A DNA stretch of 64,000 nucleotides from Solibacillus sp. FSL R7-0682. Lineage in GTDB: Bacteria > Bacillota > Bacilli > Bacillales_A > Planococcaceae. Under the pieces are notes generated by a model that was not told the DNA's origin, ran no database searches, and worked only from the letters and a program-made list of their open reading frames with translations. Positions 33,497 through 42,543 of this stretch are shown here, piece after piece (the first letter of the stretch is position 1; every line of letters begins with the position of its first letter). The stretch spans positions 2,438,001 through 2,502,000 of the forward strand of contig NZ_JBBOUI010000001.1 in the NCBI RefSeq assembly GCF_038005985.1, given 5' to 3'. The position numbers were made by a program, and so were the translations under genes.

Positions 33497-34255
33497 ATGA
33501 ACATTAAATTTTATGAAAACAACGAGCATCGAATTGCGGGGGTCACGTTAAAAGATGCCAATCATTTTGAAGAAAATAATATGGCGCTTCACGTCTGTCA
33601 AAACAAAGCAAATATAATTGAAAATCGTGAACAGCTTGCACAATTGTTAAACACTGATATCGAGCAATTTGTTTGTGCCAATCAAACACATAGTGCTAAT
33701 TTTTTTCAAGTGGAGAAGCAACATATTGGCTTAGGTGGCACAACCTCTGAATCGGCCATTTCAGATACCGATGCACTATACACATATGAACGAAATGTAT
33801 GCATTACGAGCTTTACAGCCGATTGTGTCCCTGTATTGTTTTATAACGAAAAAACAAATTTAATCGGTGCCATTCATTCTGGCTGGCAAGGGACAATTAA
33901 AGAAATTACATTAAAGTTATTTGAACAGCTGAAAAATGAAGAAAAATGTCACATGAATGATTTAAAGGTCATTATTGGACCCGCGATTAGTCAGGAAAAA
34001 TTTGAAGTGGATGCAGATGTATACGATCGTTTTGTTGCCTTAGGCTATGCTGATGAATTTATGTATTGGAATGCGGACACAAACAAGTACCATATCGATA
34101 ATCAACAAACCGTGAAAAAGCAATGTGAACTAGCAGGTGTACCAAGTGGAAATATCGTCATTGATCCAATGTGTACGTTTAAAAGTGAGCATGGATTCTC
34201 TTACCGTGAAGATAGAGGAACAGGTAGACATTTAAGCTTTATAATGAGGAAATAG
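33497..34255 (+). CDS. pgeF: Polyphenol oxidase family / purine nucleoside phosphorylase-type protein (YlmD-like)
   Basis: The 252-residue protein has the family's metal site: ANQTHSANF, FTADCVPVLF (Cys) and AIHSGWQGTIKEI (His), followed by GPAISQEKFEV. These proteins were first called laccase-like. Later work links them to peptidoglycan amino acid quality (PgeF) and to purine nucleoside phosphorolysis. The ATG at 33497 follows AGGTGG and is preferred over an upstream frame extension of 19 codons. It is a single gene here, not beside the division cluster as in B. subtilis ylmD. Confidence 0.85.
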   Translation: MNIKFYENNEHRIAGVTLKDANHFEENNMALHVCQNKANIIENREQLAQLLNTDIEQFVCANQTHSANFFQVEKQHIGLGGTTSESAISDTDALYTYERNVCITSFTADCVPVLFYNEKTNLIGAIHSGWQGTIKEITLKLFEQLKNEEKCHMNDLKVIIGPAISQEKFEVDADVYDRFVALGYADEFMYWNADTNKYHIDNQQTVKKQCELAGVPSGNIVIDPMCTFKSEHGFSYREDRGTGRHLSFIMRK

Positions 34256-34257
34256 TG

Positions 34258-34295
34258 TAAAGGGGCTTCCAGTTATGGAAGTTCCTTTTTTGTAT
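34258..34295 (+). terminator. Terminator after pgeF
   Basis: GGGGCTTCCA pairs imperfectly with TGGAAGTTCC around GTTA, followed by six Ts. Confidence 0.65.
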
Positions 34296-34430
34296 AAGCC
34301 AATACTCCTAAAGAAAAACATAAAATTCCGAGGCTAAAAAGTTCGAAAATTTCAAATTAAACAACTTTTTGTTATGTATTTACTAATTTACAAAAATTAG
34401 TATAATAACCAATGAAAAGGAGGATTTATT

Positions 34431-35039
34431 ATGAAACGAATTATTACTTTACTTACAATGTTCATGCTATGTTTTTCACCCGCACTTATCGCTGATGCAC
34501 ATTCTGGTAGAACAGACAGTAATGGCGGACACAATTGCTCGGATAAATCGATTGCTAAAGGATTATGTACTGGCTATCATTATCACAATGGAGGTAGCGC
34601 AACAAAATCAACTACAACAAAATCAAGTAGTACTAAAAATATTACTCCCGTTAAGAAAATTGTACCTAAACCCGCGCTAACTACAGTCAATGTTTACATT
34701 GACGATGTTTTACAAAATTATAACCCTAAAGCCTATTTGAAAAATGGGACAACTTTAGTACCGATGAAAAATATTTTCGAATCATTAGGTGCAACTGTTA
34801 CTTATGATGCGGCAACAAAAAAGGTAACAGCCTATAAAAACAAGACAACGATTATTATTACAATCGGCAATAAAAAGGCTTATATTCAGTCAAATGGTAC
34901 TACATCTGCTATTGACTTAAACCATGCTGCAGAAGTGTATGAAGGGACAACAATGGTTCCATTACGTTTTATCGGCCAAGCTTTAGGCGCTGGCATTACA
35001 TTTGATGAACCCGCATTAAAAGTCTTCATTCATTCGTAA
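34431..35039 (+). CDS. Secreted YHYH-domain protein with copper amine oxidase-type stalk domain
   Basis: The 202-residue protein has a signal peptide (1-23, ending LIADA) and a short YHYH domain (about 24-55, HSGRTDSNGGHNC and CTGYHYHNGG). A Thr/Ser/Lys linker follows, then a stalk domain pair (about 85-200) with NGTTLVPMKNIFESLGATVTY and YEGTTMVPLRFIGQALGAGIT. Stalk domains are common on Firmicutes surface proteins and appear to mediate binding. The gene is single and has a bidirectional terminator shared with copA. Confidence 0.88.
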   Translation: MKRIITLLTMFMLCFSPALIADAHSGRTDSNGGHNCSDKSIAKGLCTGYHYHNGGSATKSTTTKSSSTKNITPVKKIVPKPALTTVNVYIDDVLQNYNPKAYLKNGTTLVPMKNIFESLGATVTYDAATKKVTAYKNKTTIIITIGNKKAYIQSNGTTSAIDLNHAAEVYEGTTMVPLRFIGQALGAGITFDEPALKVFIHS

Positions 35040-35072
35040 TCGTCTTTTGTAAATGATAAATTTCAAATGCAA

Positions 35073-35117
35073 AAAAATGACCCCCCTGCCTTCTACTGCC
35101 AGAGGGATCATTTTATT
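35073..35117. terminator. Bidirectional terminator between the YHYH gene and copA
   Basis: AAAATGACCCCCCTGCC pairs with GCCAGAGGGATCATTTT around a short loop, with a T run to the right and an A run to the left. It serves both convergent genes. Confidence 0.8.
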
Positions 35118-35128
35118 TTTCATAAAAT

Positions 35129-37534
35129 TTACAGCTTCACACGCTGTAATCGTAGTGCATTTAGTACAACTGAAACTGAACTAAAGGCCATTGCCGCGCC
35201 TGCTAGCCATGGCGCTAAAAAGCCTAATGCCGCAATAGGAATACCAATTGTGTTATAGGCAAATGCCCAAAATAGGTTTTGCTTAATATTCTTCATCGTT
35301 TTGCGACTCATTAAAATGGCGTCTGCAATACTATTTAAATCCCCACGAATAAGTGTAATATCTGCTGCTTCCATTGCGACATCCGTTCCTGTACCAATCG
35401 CCATCCCGATATCAGCTACCGCTAAAGCAGGTGCGTCATTAATTCCGTCACCAACCATAGCAACCTTATTTCCGGCTTGTTGAAGCTTCTCGATTTCCTG
35501 AGCTTTTTGCTCTGGTAGTACCTCGGCAATGACATCATCGATACCAACTTCTGCAGCAATTGCCTGAGCTGTACGGGCATTATCCCCAGTCAACATAATG
35601 ACCTTTAACCCTAAATCATGTAAACGTTGAACTGCAGCTTTAGATGTTTCCTTCACTGTATCTGCCACTGCAACAAGCGCTGAAAGCTTTCCATCAATTG
35701 CAATCAGCATTGCCGTCTTCCCCTGCTCCTCAAGGCTGACAAGCTGTTGCTCAACTTTAGGCGCTACTGCAATATTCCGCTCGCCCATTAATTTTCGTGT
35801 ACCAACTGCAACATGCGTTCCTGAGACCGTTGCTTCGATCCCGTAACCTGGAATGGCATTGAAATCCGTTGCAGTAGGAATATCAATTTGTCGATCAACT
35901 ACCCCATTCACAATTGCTTGTGCTAATGGATGCTCCGACATTTTTTCAGCCGCAGCTACTTTTGCTAAAACATCCTTTTCTGCTAGTTCTTCACTATATA
36001 TGATGACATCCGTTAACACTGGTTCTCCGTTTGTTACGGTGCCTGTTTTATCTACGACAACCGTTTGAATAAAGCCTGTTTGCTCAAGATGCTCGCCACC
36101 TTTAAACAAAATCCCAAACTGAGCAGCTCTACCTGAACCCGCCATTATTGAAGTTGGCGTTGCAAGACCCAATGCACAAGGACAGGCAATAACAAGTACC
36201 GCAATCGTCGCCTCAAATGCTGGGGTAAATTCCCCACCAATGGCCCACCATAAAATAAAGGTTAAGGCAGCAATGCCTACAACAATTGGTACAAAAATGC
36301 TCGATATTTTATCGGCTAAACGTTGAATTGGCGCCTTAGAGCCTTGAGCCGATTCAACAATTTGTATAATTTGAGCTAACGCTGTTTCATGACCAACCTT
36401 CAATGCTTTCATTTCTAGTGCACCGTTTTTATTAATTGTTGAGCCATATAACACATCGCCAACCGTTTTATCTACAGGAATACTTTCACCTGTTAACATA
36501 GATTCATCAACTGCGGACATACCGGATAATACTTCCCCATCGACCGGAATTTTTTCACCTGGCTTCACGCGAAGAATATCTCCAATTCGAACATCTTCTA
36601 ATGGAACCGTTTGCTCCACACCATCTCGCACAACAAGCGCATTTTTCGCTTGCATGCCCATTAATTGCTTAATGGCTTGTGACGATTTCCCCTTTGCACG
36701 GGCTTCAAATAATTTCCCTAATAAAATTAGCGTAATTAACACTGCGCTCGTTTCAAAATACAGATGCGGCATATGATGACCGGAATGCGTCAACATTTGA
36801 TAAATACTATAGAAGTAAGCTGCACTTGTACCCATAACGACAAGTACATCCATATTTGCTGCCCCATTTTTTAAGGACTTATACGCACCTACATAAAACT
36901 GCCAGCCAATAATAAACTGAACCGGCGTTGCTAATATTAGCTGTACCCACGGGTTCATTAGAAAATCGGGTACGTATAAAAAGCTTGTAAAAGAAAAGTG
37001 TCCAACCATCGTCCATAGTAATGGTAAGGATAGAATAGCCGATACAATAAATTTGCGCGTCTGTTTTTTAATCGCTACTTCACGATGATCAACAGGCGTA
37101 TCTTGTTTTACAGGTTCCGCACCAAAGCCAATTTTATCAATACGTGCAATAATTTCAGATATCGAAACTTGCGACGGATTAAATTCAACCGTTGCCTTCT
37201 CTAATGCTAAATTGACATTGGCTGTTGAAATACCGTCCAGCTTTCCGAGAACTTTTTCTATTCTTGCAGAACAAGCAGCACAGGTCATGCCAGTAATATT
37301 CAGCTCCACTTTTTCTTTTACAACATCGTAGCCGAGCGCCTGTATTTTTTGCTCAATTTCTTTTGGCTTAACTGTGCCATCTTCATATTGAATTGTTGCC
37401 TTTTCTAATGCCAAATTGACCGTTGCTTTTTCTACACCATCCATACGATTTAGCCCTTTTTCAATACGGGTCGCGCAGGCCGCACAAGTCATACCTGTCA
37501 CTTGGACGGTCGTTTCTTTTGTATTCACGTTCAA
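35129..37534 (-). CDS. copA: Copper-exporting P1B-type ATPase
   Basis: CopA pumps Cu(I) out of the cytoplasm using ATP. The 801-residue protein has two N-terminal metal-binding domains, each with GMTCAAC (first at residues 14-20), and the transport motif [11 protein letters not shown] near residue 450. It also has the phosphorylation site [11 protein letters not shown] and [10 protein letters not shown] at the hinge. Eight membrane spans are expected. It follows copZ, but with a CsoR-type operator of its own 12 bases before the start, so it can be transcribed separately. All key residues are intact. Confidence 0.97.
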   Translation of the reverse strand: MNVNTKETTVQVTGMTCAACATRIEKGLNRMDGVEKATVNLALEKATIQYEDGTVKPKEIEQKIQALGYDVVKEKVELNITGMTCAACSARIEKVLGKLDGISTANVNLALEKATVEFNPSQVSISEIIARIDKIGFGAEPVKQDTPVDHREVAIKKQTRKFIVSAILSLPLLWTMVGHFSFTSFLYVPDFLMNPWVQLILATPVQFIIGWQFYVGAYKSLKNGAANMDVLVVMGTSAAYFYSIYQMLTHSGHHMPHLYFETSAVLITLILLGKLFEARAKGKSSQAIKQLMGMQAKNALVVRDGVEQTVPLEDVRIGDILRVKPGEKIPVDGEVLSGMSAVDESMLTGESIPVDKTVGDVLYGSTINKNGALEMKALKVGHETALAQIIQIVESAQGSKAPIQRLADKISSIFVPIVVGIAALTFILWWAIGGEFTPAFEATIAVLVIACPCALGLATPTSIMAGSGRAAQFGILFKGGEHLEQTGFIQTVVVDKTGTVTNGEPVLTDVIIYSEELAEKDVLAKVAAAEKMSEHPLAQAIVNGVVDRQIDIPTATDFNAIPGYGIEATVSGTHVAVGTRKLMGERNIAVAPKVEQQLVSLEEQGKTAMLIAIDGKLSALVAVADTVKETSKAAVQRLHDLGLKVIMLTGDNARTAQAIAAEVGIDDVIAEVLPEQKAQEIEKLQQAGNKVAMVGDGINDAPALAVADIGMAIGTGTDVAMEAADITLIRGDLNSIADAILMSRKTMKNIKQNLFWAFAYNTIGIPIAALGFLAPWLAGAAMAFSSVSVVLNALRLQRVKL

Positions 37535-37545
37535 TCACCTCTCCT

Positions 37546-37562
37546 ATACCTATAAGGGGTAT
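37546..37562. promoter_or_regulatory. CsoR-type operator before copA
   Basis: ATACC-TATAAGG-GGTAT, a perfect 5-base-arm dyad with a 7-base spacer, lies between copZ and copA and next to the copA ribosome binding site. Confidence 0.7.
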
Positions 37563-37613
37563 ATATTTTTGAAAAAGATAGGCTCTCTATTCGTATAGAG
37601 AACCCAAACATCA

Positions 37614-37820
37614 TTACACAACGTCGTAGCCTTGCTCATCAATTGTTTCTTTAATTTTTTCAACTGTAACCGCTGATTCATCATAAGCAACCGTTACCTT
37701 CGCCTCTGCTAAATCCACGTTTACTTGTTCTACACCTGCTAATGCACCAACACTCGTTTCTACTGCTTTCACACAGTGACCACATGACATACCTTGAACA
37801 TTTAATGTTACATTTTCCAT
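37614..37820 (-). CDS. copZ: Copper chaperone CopZ
   Basis: The 68-residue ferredoxin-like HMA protein has the Cu(I)-binding motif GMSCGHCVKAVE at about 10-21 and hands copper to CopA. It follows csoR by 19 bases, so csoR-copZ are cotranscribed from the promoter at 38.2 kb. The length and both cysteines are normal. Confidence 0.96.
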   Translation of the reverse strand: MENVTLNVQGMSCGHCVKAVETSVGALAGVEQVNVDLAEAKVTVAYDESAVTVEKIKETIDEQGYDVV

Positions 37821-37839
37821 CTTATAATCGCTCCTTTAG

Positions 37840-38163
37840 CTATTTTTTCATTAATTTTTGAATCGTTACAACTAGTTCATCGAGCACTTCCACATCGCCG
37901 TCATTTAAACGATCGACGACACAGCCCTTCAGATGCCCTTCTAGCAATATTTTTGCCACACTATTTAAAGCAGATTGAGTCGCTGATAATTGGGTGATAA
38001 TATCATCACAATATACATCTTTTTCAATCATGCCTTTAATGCCGCGAATCTGACCTTCTACCCGATTAAGCCTTGTTGTTAAGTCTTTTTTAATATGCTC
38101 AGGATGATGACTTTTTCGACAGCTTACTTCATGATTTTCTACTTGCTCATCATTACTCACCAT
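37840..38163 (-). CDS. csoR: Copper-sensing repressor CsoR
   Basis: The 107-residue repressor keeps the full copper triad: C52 (VYCDDIITQ), H77 and C81 (EGHLKGC). Cu(I) binding releases it from DNA. The N-terminus has a short His/Cys-rich tail (SCRKSHHPEH), seen in some CsoR proteins. GGAGG precedes the ATG. A CATACC/GGTATG operator at 38197-38215 covers its promoter. It differs from the CstR at 32.7 kb in having the His ligand, so the two sensors should respond to different signals. Confidence 0.93.
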   Translation of the reverse strand: MVSNDEQVENHEVSCRKSHHPEHIKKDLTTRLNRVEGQIRGIKGMIEKDVYCDDIITQLSATQSALNSVAKILLEGHLKGCVVDRLNDGDVEVLDELVVTIQKLMKK

Positions 38164-38196
38164 AAGATCAATCCTCCTAACGTATTTCTACATTAA

Positions 38197-38215
38197 CATA
38201 CCACATAGGGGTATG
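38197..38215. promoter_or_regulatory. CsoR operator at the csoR-copZ promoter
   Basis: CATACC-ACATAGG-GGTATG, six-base arms with a 7-base spacer, the same layout as the site before copA. Confidence 0.75.
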
Positions 38216-38274
38216 TAAAGCAGATTGTTTTCTGAAAAATAAATATACTAAAGAAATTTTAGAAGGACTTTTTT

Positions 38275-38313
38275 TGACAATGATCGTATATTTTTTGACT
38301 AATATCATTGTCA
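38275..38313. promoter_or_regulatory. Promoter with large dyad before the XRE gene
   Basis: TGACAATGAT (38275-38284) and ATCATTGTCA (38304-38313) form a perfect 10-base inverted repeat, 19 bases apart. Between and beyond them lie TTGACT and TGTAAT with a 16-base spacer, a likely promoter. The dyad is a good candidate for XRE autoregulation. Confidence 0.6.
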
Positions 38314-38353
38314 TTTTGTAATTAATCGTTTACAATTTGAATGAGGTGAGAAC

Positions 38354-38560
38354 ATGAAAAACCGCTTAAAGGAGTTGCGTGCAAGAGATGGACTGAATCA
38401 AACGGAGCTGGCCAAGAAAGCAAAAATCTCCCGTCAAACGATTAGTTTGATCGAGAGAAACGAGTATATGCCATCTTTATTAATCGCAACGAAAATTGCC
38501 CATGTATTTAACGAACCAATAGAACAAATTTTTATGTTCGAGAAGGAGGAATTGGAATGA
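38354..38560 (+). CDS. XRE-family small transcriptional regulator
   Basis: The 68-residue protein is a single Cro/C1-type HTH (about 4-58; LNQTELAKKAKISRQTISLIERNEYMPS). It resembles the short YgzD/YozG-type regulators that are paired with a membrane protein gene. Its stop overlaps the start of the next gene (ATGA), so the two are translationally coupled. GGTGAG precedes the ATG. It probably controls its own operon through the dyad at 38275-38313. Confidence 0.88.
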   Translation: MKNRLKELRARDGLNQTELAKKAKISRQTISLIERNEYMPSLLIATKIAHVFNEPIEQIFMFEKEELE

Positions 38561-39261
38561 TTTTGTTTATAATTTCAGCACTCATTACTTTTTATAGCGC
38601 GCAGCTTCTTTGGCATTCATACACGCTCGCTTCAATTGAGGAAATTTTACTACTTGTTTGCAACATAATATGTGGTCTTTTCTTAATGATCGCCGCTCGC
38701 TATAAACGAACGATTGAACGTTCCTTATCAAATGCAGCTACAAACATCGATGAAGATCTCTATTACAATACGCTTGAAAGAAAAACGTATCATGCATCCT
38801 ATTATGTACAATCAGCCGTTGTGCTTTCATTCTTAGGTTTTACAACCGGCTTTATTTTTTTTAGAGATTCAAATCCTAAGCTTGTATTAATTGCATTTGT
38901 TCTTTGTTTTTTGGCACTCTTTTTCTTTCTGCCAAACCCTAAAATGATGACACTAACTTACCCACATTATAAAATACCAGATCCAAAATCAAAGGATCCA
39001 GTAGCTGATACACTTGCCTATTACGACGACGGGCAAAAGTATCTATTGTTGAAGTCCTTATATCGATTGTACTTTTTCATCCTTTTCGCATTTGTCTTAC
39101 TAATTTTAGGTCTCATGTATTATTCGATCTTCTCAGGTAATAATCAAACCGTTAGCATCCTTGGGATCGGCGTTATTTTATTAATCATGATGAATGCCTT
39201 ATCTAGAAGTTTAAAGCCAGCAAAAATTACAAAAGAATCTTTGACAAAACACGTGAACTAA
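38557..39261 (+). CDS. Integral membrane protein coupled to the XRE regulator
   Basis: The 234-residue protein has about six hydrophobic spans (for example 2-17, 27-46, 90-106, 112-126, 172-190, 197-214) and a cytoplasmic-looking loop around 127-165. It overlaps the XRE gene by four bases. Pairs of small XRE regulator and multispan protein are common in Firmicutes. The function of this one is unknown; no transporter or enzyme motif is visible. Confidence 0.75.
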   Translation: MILFIISALITFYSAQLLWHSYTLASIEEILLLVCNIICGLFLMIAARYKRTIERSLSNAATNIDEDLYYNTLERKTYHASYYVQSAVVLSFLGFTTGFIFFRDSNPKLVLIAFVLCFLALFFFLPNPKMMTLTYPHYKIPDPKSKDPVADTLAYYDDGQKYLLLKSLYRLYFFILFAFVLLILGLMYYSIFSGNNQTVSILGIGVILLIMMNALSRSLKPAKITKESLTKHVN

Positions 39262-39301
39262 AAAGTAAATAATCGGAAAATAGTTGACGTAATAGCTGAA
39301 A

Positions 39302-39341
39302 CAAAGCATGCCCCTCCATACAAATGGGTCATGCTTTTTAG
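39302..39341. terminator. Bidirectional terminator
   Basis: AAAGCATGCCCC pairs with GGGTCATGCTTTTT around a short loop. It ends the XRE operon and possibly the convergent acetyltransferase gene. Confidence 0.75.
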
Positions 39342-39390
39342 TTCCGATTTTATAATATAGTATAGAGCGAAAAATTCGGTCCACCCAAAC

Positions 39391-40236
39391 TTATTGTACT
39401 TGTGTACTTAAATGTTCATGAATAAGTTTCCACTCATTATGCTCTACGACAAATACATTCGTAGCTCGTCCACTTCCTTGAACAAATTGTCCTTGATGAT
39501 ACCCTTCATAATGATACGTATATGTACAGGTAGCTGATGTTTCATGAATAAACAACCATTCTACATTGGAAATGCTATATACTTCTTGTTCAATTAGCTT
39601 CCATGCACGCTCAAAATAAGCTTGAATATCAACCATGCTTTTACATGATTGATCACTAAAGATATATGCTGCCTTTTCATGTAATAGCTTTTGTACTTGT
39701 TGAAATTGATGGGTATTTGTTGCATCAATATAAGCCTTCAATGCTTGTTTAACATCTCCAACGGTATCAGATGTATTTAACGAATAACTCATCACAATTA
39801 ATTCGCCCTTAGTCCCTTGGCGACGTTCCCCATGATCGATAAATCCGCATTTTTTATACAGCTCTTGTGCAGCTACATTTTTAACATTCACTGCGAGCAC
39901 AATTTCATCAACCTGCGGAAAATTCTTTTTCACAAATGCCGGTAACAATTTAAGCGCCTGTTTGGCATAGCCCTTTCCTTGTTTACGAAAATCGGTCGAA
40001 AACGCACGGACTAAAATAGCATTCTGGTTGTCTGAATAGGGTTCGACCCCTTCCTCCTTATGTAAATCAAAATACGTTACTAAATTACCATCCACAATTC
40101 CTAAAATAGGCGTTCGACTAGCGCTTACTAATTCTAGACATTGCTGTGGATGCCCAGTAAATTGAAGCTGACTCTCAACTAATTGATATTCATCAATTAA
40201 ATTTCGATACGATTCTTTGAATACAACTAATTCCAC
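39391..40236 (-). CDS. GNAT acetyltransferase fused to a SnoaL/NTF2-like domain
   Basis: The 281-residue protein has an N-terminal GNAT domain (about 1-152): acetyl-CoA-binding RKQGKGYAKQALKLLP and a C-terminal NVAAQELYKKCGFIDHGERR. A SnoaL-like domain follows (about 158-281; VKQALKAYIDATNTHQFQQV, WLFIHETSATCTYTYHYEG, VFVVEHNEWKLIHEHLS). Each half is normal in length; the join is clean and in one frame. A small-molecule substrate is likely, since NTF2-like folds make hydrophobic pockets, but it cannot be named. It stands alone. Confidence 0.85.
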   Translation of the reverse strand: MELVVFKESYRNLIDEYQLVESQLQFTGHPQQCLELVSASRTPILGIVDGNLVTYFDLHKEEGVEPYSDNQNAILVRAFSTDFRKQGKGYAKQALKLLPAFVKKNFPQVDEIVLAVNVKNVAAQELYKKCGFIDHGERRQGTKGELIVMSYSLNTSDTVGDVKQALKAYIDATNTHQFQQVQKLLHEKAAYIFSDQSCKSMVDIQAYFERAWKLIEQEVYSISNVEWLFIHETSATCTYTYHYEGYHQGQFVQGSGRATNVFVVEHNEWKLIHEHLSTQVQ

Positions 40237-40740
40237 TCATACCCCTCCAAAAGAACATTTGTTCCTATTATAACGTTATCTATTGAATTTTCAAACTATT
40301 AAATATTTTAAAATCGTATTCAAAAATATTTTATATCCCAAAATTATACATATTTAAATATAAAAATTATTAAATACAATTAAATACATATTAGTTAAAA
40401 ATAATAATAAATGTACAAATAATTAAATATTACATAAAAAATGCTTATAGACAGCCAAAACGTTATTGTACCGTTGAAATTAGTGAGGAAGAAGAGAAAT
40501 TATTAGAATGGGTGTGTTGATACATGATTTTTGAAGTAATCTATGAAAAAGCCAAGGAACGTTATTTTTACAGCGTTTCTTGGCTTTAAGTGTATTCACA
40601 AAATTAGAATTGAGAACGTTATTTTGTATGTACGAATATAGCTATCTAATTCTTTACTGTTTCGTTCATAGAAATCAAAAAAATCATTCAATTGATTATC
40701 CTGTAAATGATAATATGAAGCATAAGAAAATTACCAAAGC
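40237..40740. other. AT-rich gap with a peptide remnant and a hairpin
   Basis: 504 bases without a credible gene. 40300-40440 is extremely AT-rich. 40446-40520 reads in frame YRQPKRYCTVEISEEEEKLL with a stop soon after and no start, so it is probably a scrap of a lost gene. A hairpin at 40550-40588 (AAGCCAAGGAACG with GCGTTTCTTGGCTT) closely resembles the hairpin at 42176-42212. Confidence 0.45.
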
Positions 40741-41781
40741 TCATTTCATTTTTATGCTGTAGTACCGCATTGCCTTCGGAACACCTTCCATGTCAAAAAT
40801 GCCATCGACGATTAATCTTCTGACGCGGTATTCTATAAATTGGTCGCCAATGTATTGATTAAGATGACCTAGTACTTCTCCAATTATTCTAGCTGTTTTT
40901 ATAAAATCATTATGTTTTTTCTTCTGATGAGACTTTTCAACTGTATTGATAATGAATCCATCAAAGAAAGTTTCAGGTACACTCATTATTTTACTACTTT
41001 CCCAGATTCGTAAAACTTCTTTATTCTCACATAGTTGCTCCCATTGTTGTTCAAATGCTTTACGTTCTGTTTGAGTTAATGCATGACCATTTTTCTCGTG
41101 TTCATATATTTTTTTTAATTGTTCGGATGAGAGTTCGCCCATATTTAATGGCATAAAATCAATGTCGATTCTATTAAAATGGCTTTTATTTGCTTCATTT
41201 GTATTAATGATAAAGATGTTGTTTATTTTCCCTTTTAGTAAATACAGAACAAATCTTAAACCTGTTTGTTCATGTGCATTTTCTCCGGCCCAAATAATAA
41301 TCGGATGGTAACTTGGGATCTGTTCAATATCTAATAGAGTCCGATTAAAGCGCTCTTCATAATTGAAAAGCACCTCATCATCTATGTTTAAATGTGTTCT
41401 TAACCATTCATAGCGTTTATTAATACCTTGTGAGTCATGTAAATTCCAAATCGAACCTATTGAAAACAAATCGGAAAAGGTAATAATCTTATCATGTTGA
41501 TTTAATCCTAACTTATTTAAAGCGATTTTTAAGCTACCAGCCGGTGAATCGCCAAATACAATATGAGTAGTATGAAATTGGGTGTGCTCTTCGACACTAG
41601 CTTGATTTTTTTTATACTTCAACAGGTCGTTATATGTTTTTTTTATATCTAAAAAGAATTGCTGCTCTGAATAGCCCTTTCTTTCTTCAACCACTTGCAT
41701 ACGTAAAAAGACTTGAAGTAATAATGATTTCAATTCTTTTTCTTCCAATTGATTAATCGTACCTTTCATATCATCAAACAA
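40741..41781 (-). CDS. DUF1835 domain-containing protein
   Basis: The 346-residue soluble protein starts with a helical segment. It then has the DUF1835 signature THIVFGDSPAGSLKIALNKL (about 71-90), followed by IITFSDLFSIG, and a C-terminal region of the DUF3658 type with GMPKAMRYYSIKMK-like end. The fold resembles nucleotide-binding Rossmann proteins, but no activity is established. Length and order fit the family. It precedes (in minus-strand sense follows) a small membrane protein with a gap of about 100 bases. Confidence 0.8.
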   Translation of the reverse strand: MFDDMKGTINQLEEKELKSLLLQVFLRMQVVEERKGYSEQQFFLDIKKTYNDLLKYKKNQASVEEHTQFHTTHIVFGDSPAGSLKIALNKLGLNQHDKIITFSDLFSIGSIWNLHDSQGINKRYEWLRTHLNIDDEVLFNYEERFNRTLLDIEQIPSYHPIIIWAGENAHEQTGLRFVLYLLKGKINNIFIINTNEANKSHFNRIDIDFMPLNMGELSSEQLKKIYEHEKNGHALTQTERKAFEQQWEQLCENKEVLRIWESSKIMSVPETFFDGFIINTVEKSHQKKKHNDFIKTARIIGEVLGHLNQYIGDQFIEYRVRRLIVDGIFDMEGVPKAMRYYSIKMK

Positions 41782-41883
41782 TTGAATCTCTCCCTTTAGA
41801 TTTTTTTACTAGTAACATTAATAGAACTAACTATTTTGTTGAAGTGAGCGCCTTTAAACCCTCTTTTAGAAAAATTTTATAAA

Positions 41884-42078
41884 TTAAACGCCATCTAAAA
41901 CAGTCAGAAGAGCCATTGTTATACAGGAGATCATTATCGTAAATGCTCCAGTCATAAAATAGACATTTAACCTGAAATCTATCTCTTTACGGGATTTATC
42001 AATTATAAGTGCTAAGTTTAAACAAAATATAATCGCTAATACTGGTGTTCCATATACTGCCATAAAAATGAAAAACAT
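41884..42078 (-). CDS. Small two-span membrane protein
   Basis: The 64-residue protein has two hydrophobic spans (about 1-22 and 38-58). The ATG at 42076-42078 has GGGAGGTGG six bases upstream, which supports the short form over a 30-codon extension. It ends about 100 bases before the DUF1835 gene and may share its transcript. I do not recognise the family. Confidence 0.55.
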   Translation of the reverse strand: MFFIFMAVYGTPVLAIIFCLNLALIIDKSRKEIDFRLNVYFMTGAFTIMISCITMALLTVLDGV

Positions 42079-42543
42079 CTCTACCACCTCCCAAACGTTA
42101 TAAAGTATTTTACAATTGAAAAACGTAACAATTAGCGAAGAAAATATAACAATAAAATTGAAAAACACTAAAATTCAAGAACGCTATGAAAACAGCGTTT
42201 CTTGGTTTTTTCTTAAATTATATCAATTTGCGGTATCAATAAGCCAAACTTTCCTTATAGAATCTTCAATAGCCGATTCTCCCTATTAAAGCTCTCAGAT
42301 GATAGATCAATAACTTTTCTCTTAATCTCACTTCGTAAAAAAGTAGTATACAGGACAATGGAAAATTATTGTTACTATAGAAATGTGTCTAATAAAGTCG
42401 AAATTTGCAAAATATCGGAATATATTTTCTTATCTAAAATCCTTTGAATCAAATCTTATTATCTGTTTTTACTTGAACTTATTCAAAATTATAAATTTTA
42501 GTGGTAGTTTTATGTTGAAATACAAATTGAAAGGAGAAGTATA
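42079..42543. other. Intergenic gap before the M23 peptidase gene
   Basis: 465 bases. It holds a hairpin with T run at 42176-42212 (CAAGAACGCT with AGCGTTTCTTGGTTTTTT), which is nearly the same as that at 40550-40588. Further right is AT-rich DNA without a gene. AAAGGAGA at 42532-42539 serves the M23 gene. Confidence 0.4.

Noticed and set aside
40580-40762. Plus-strand open frame of 60 codons
   Set aside because: It begins inside a terminator-like hairpin and overlaps the 3' end of the convergent DUF1835 gene; no ribosome binding site.
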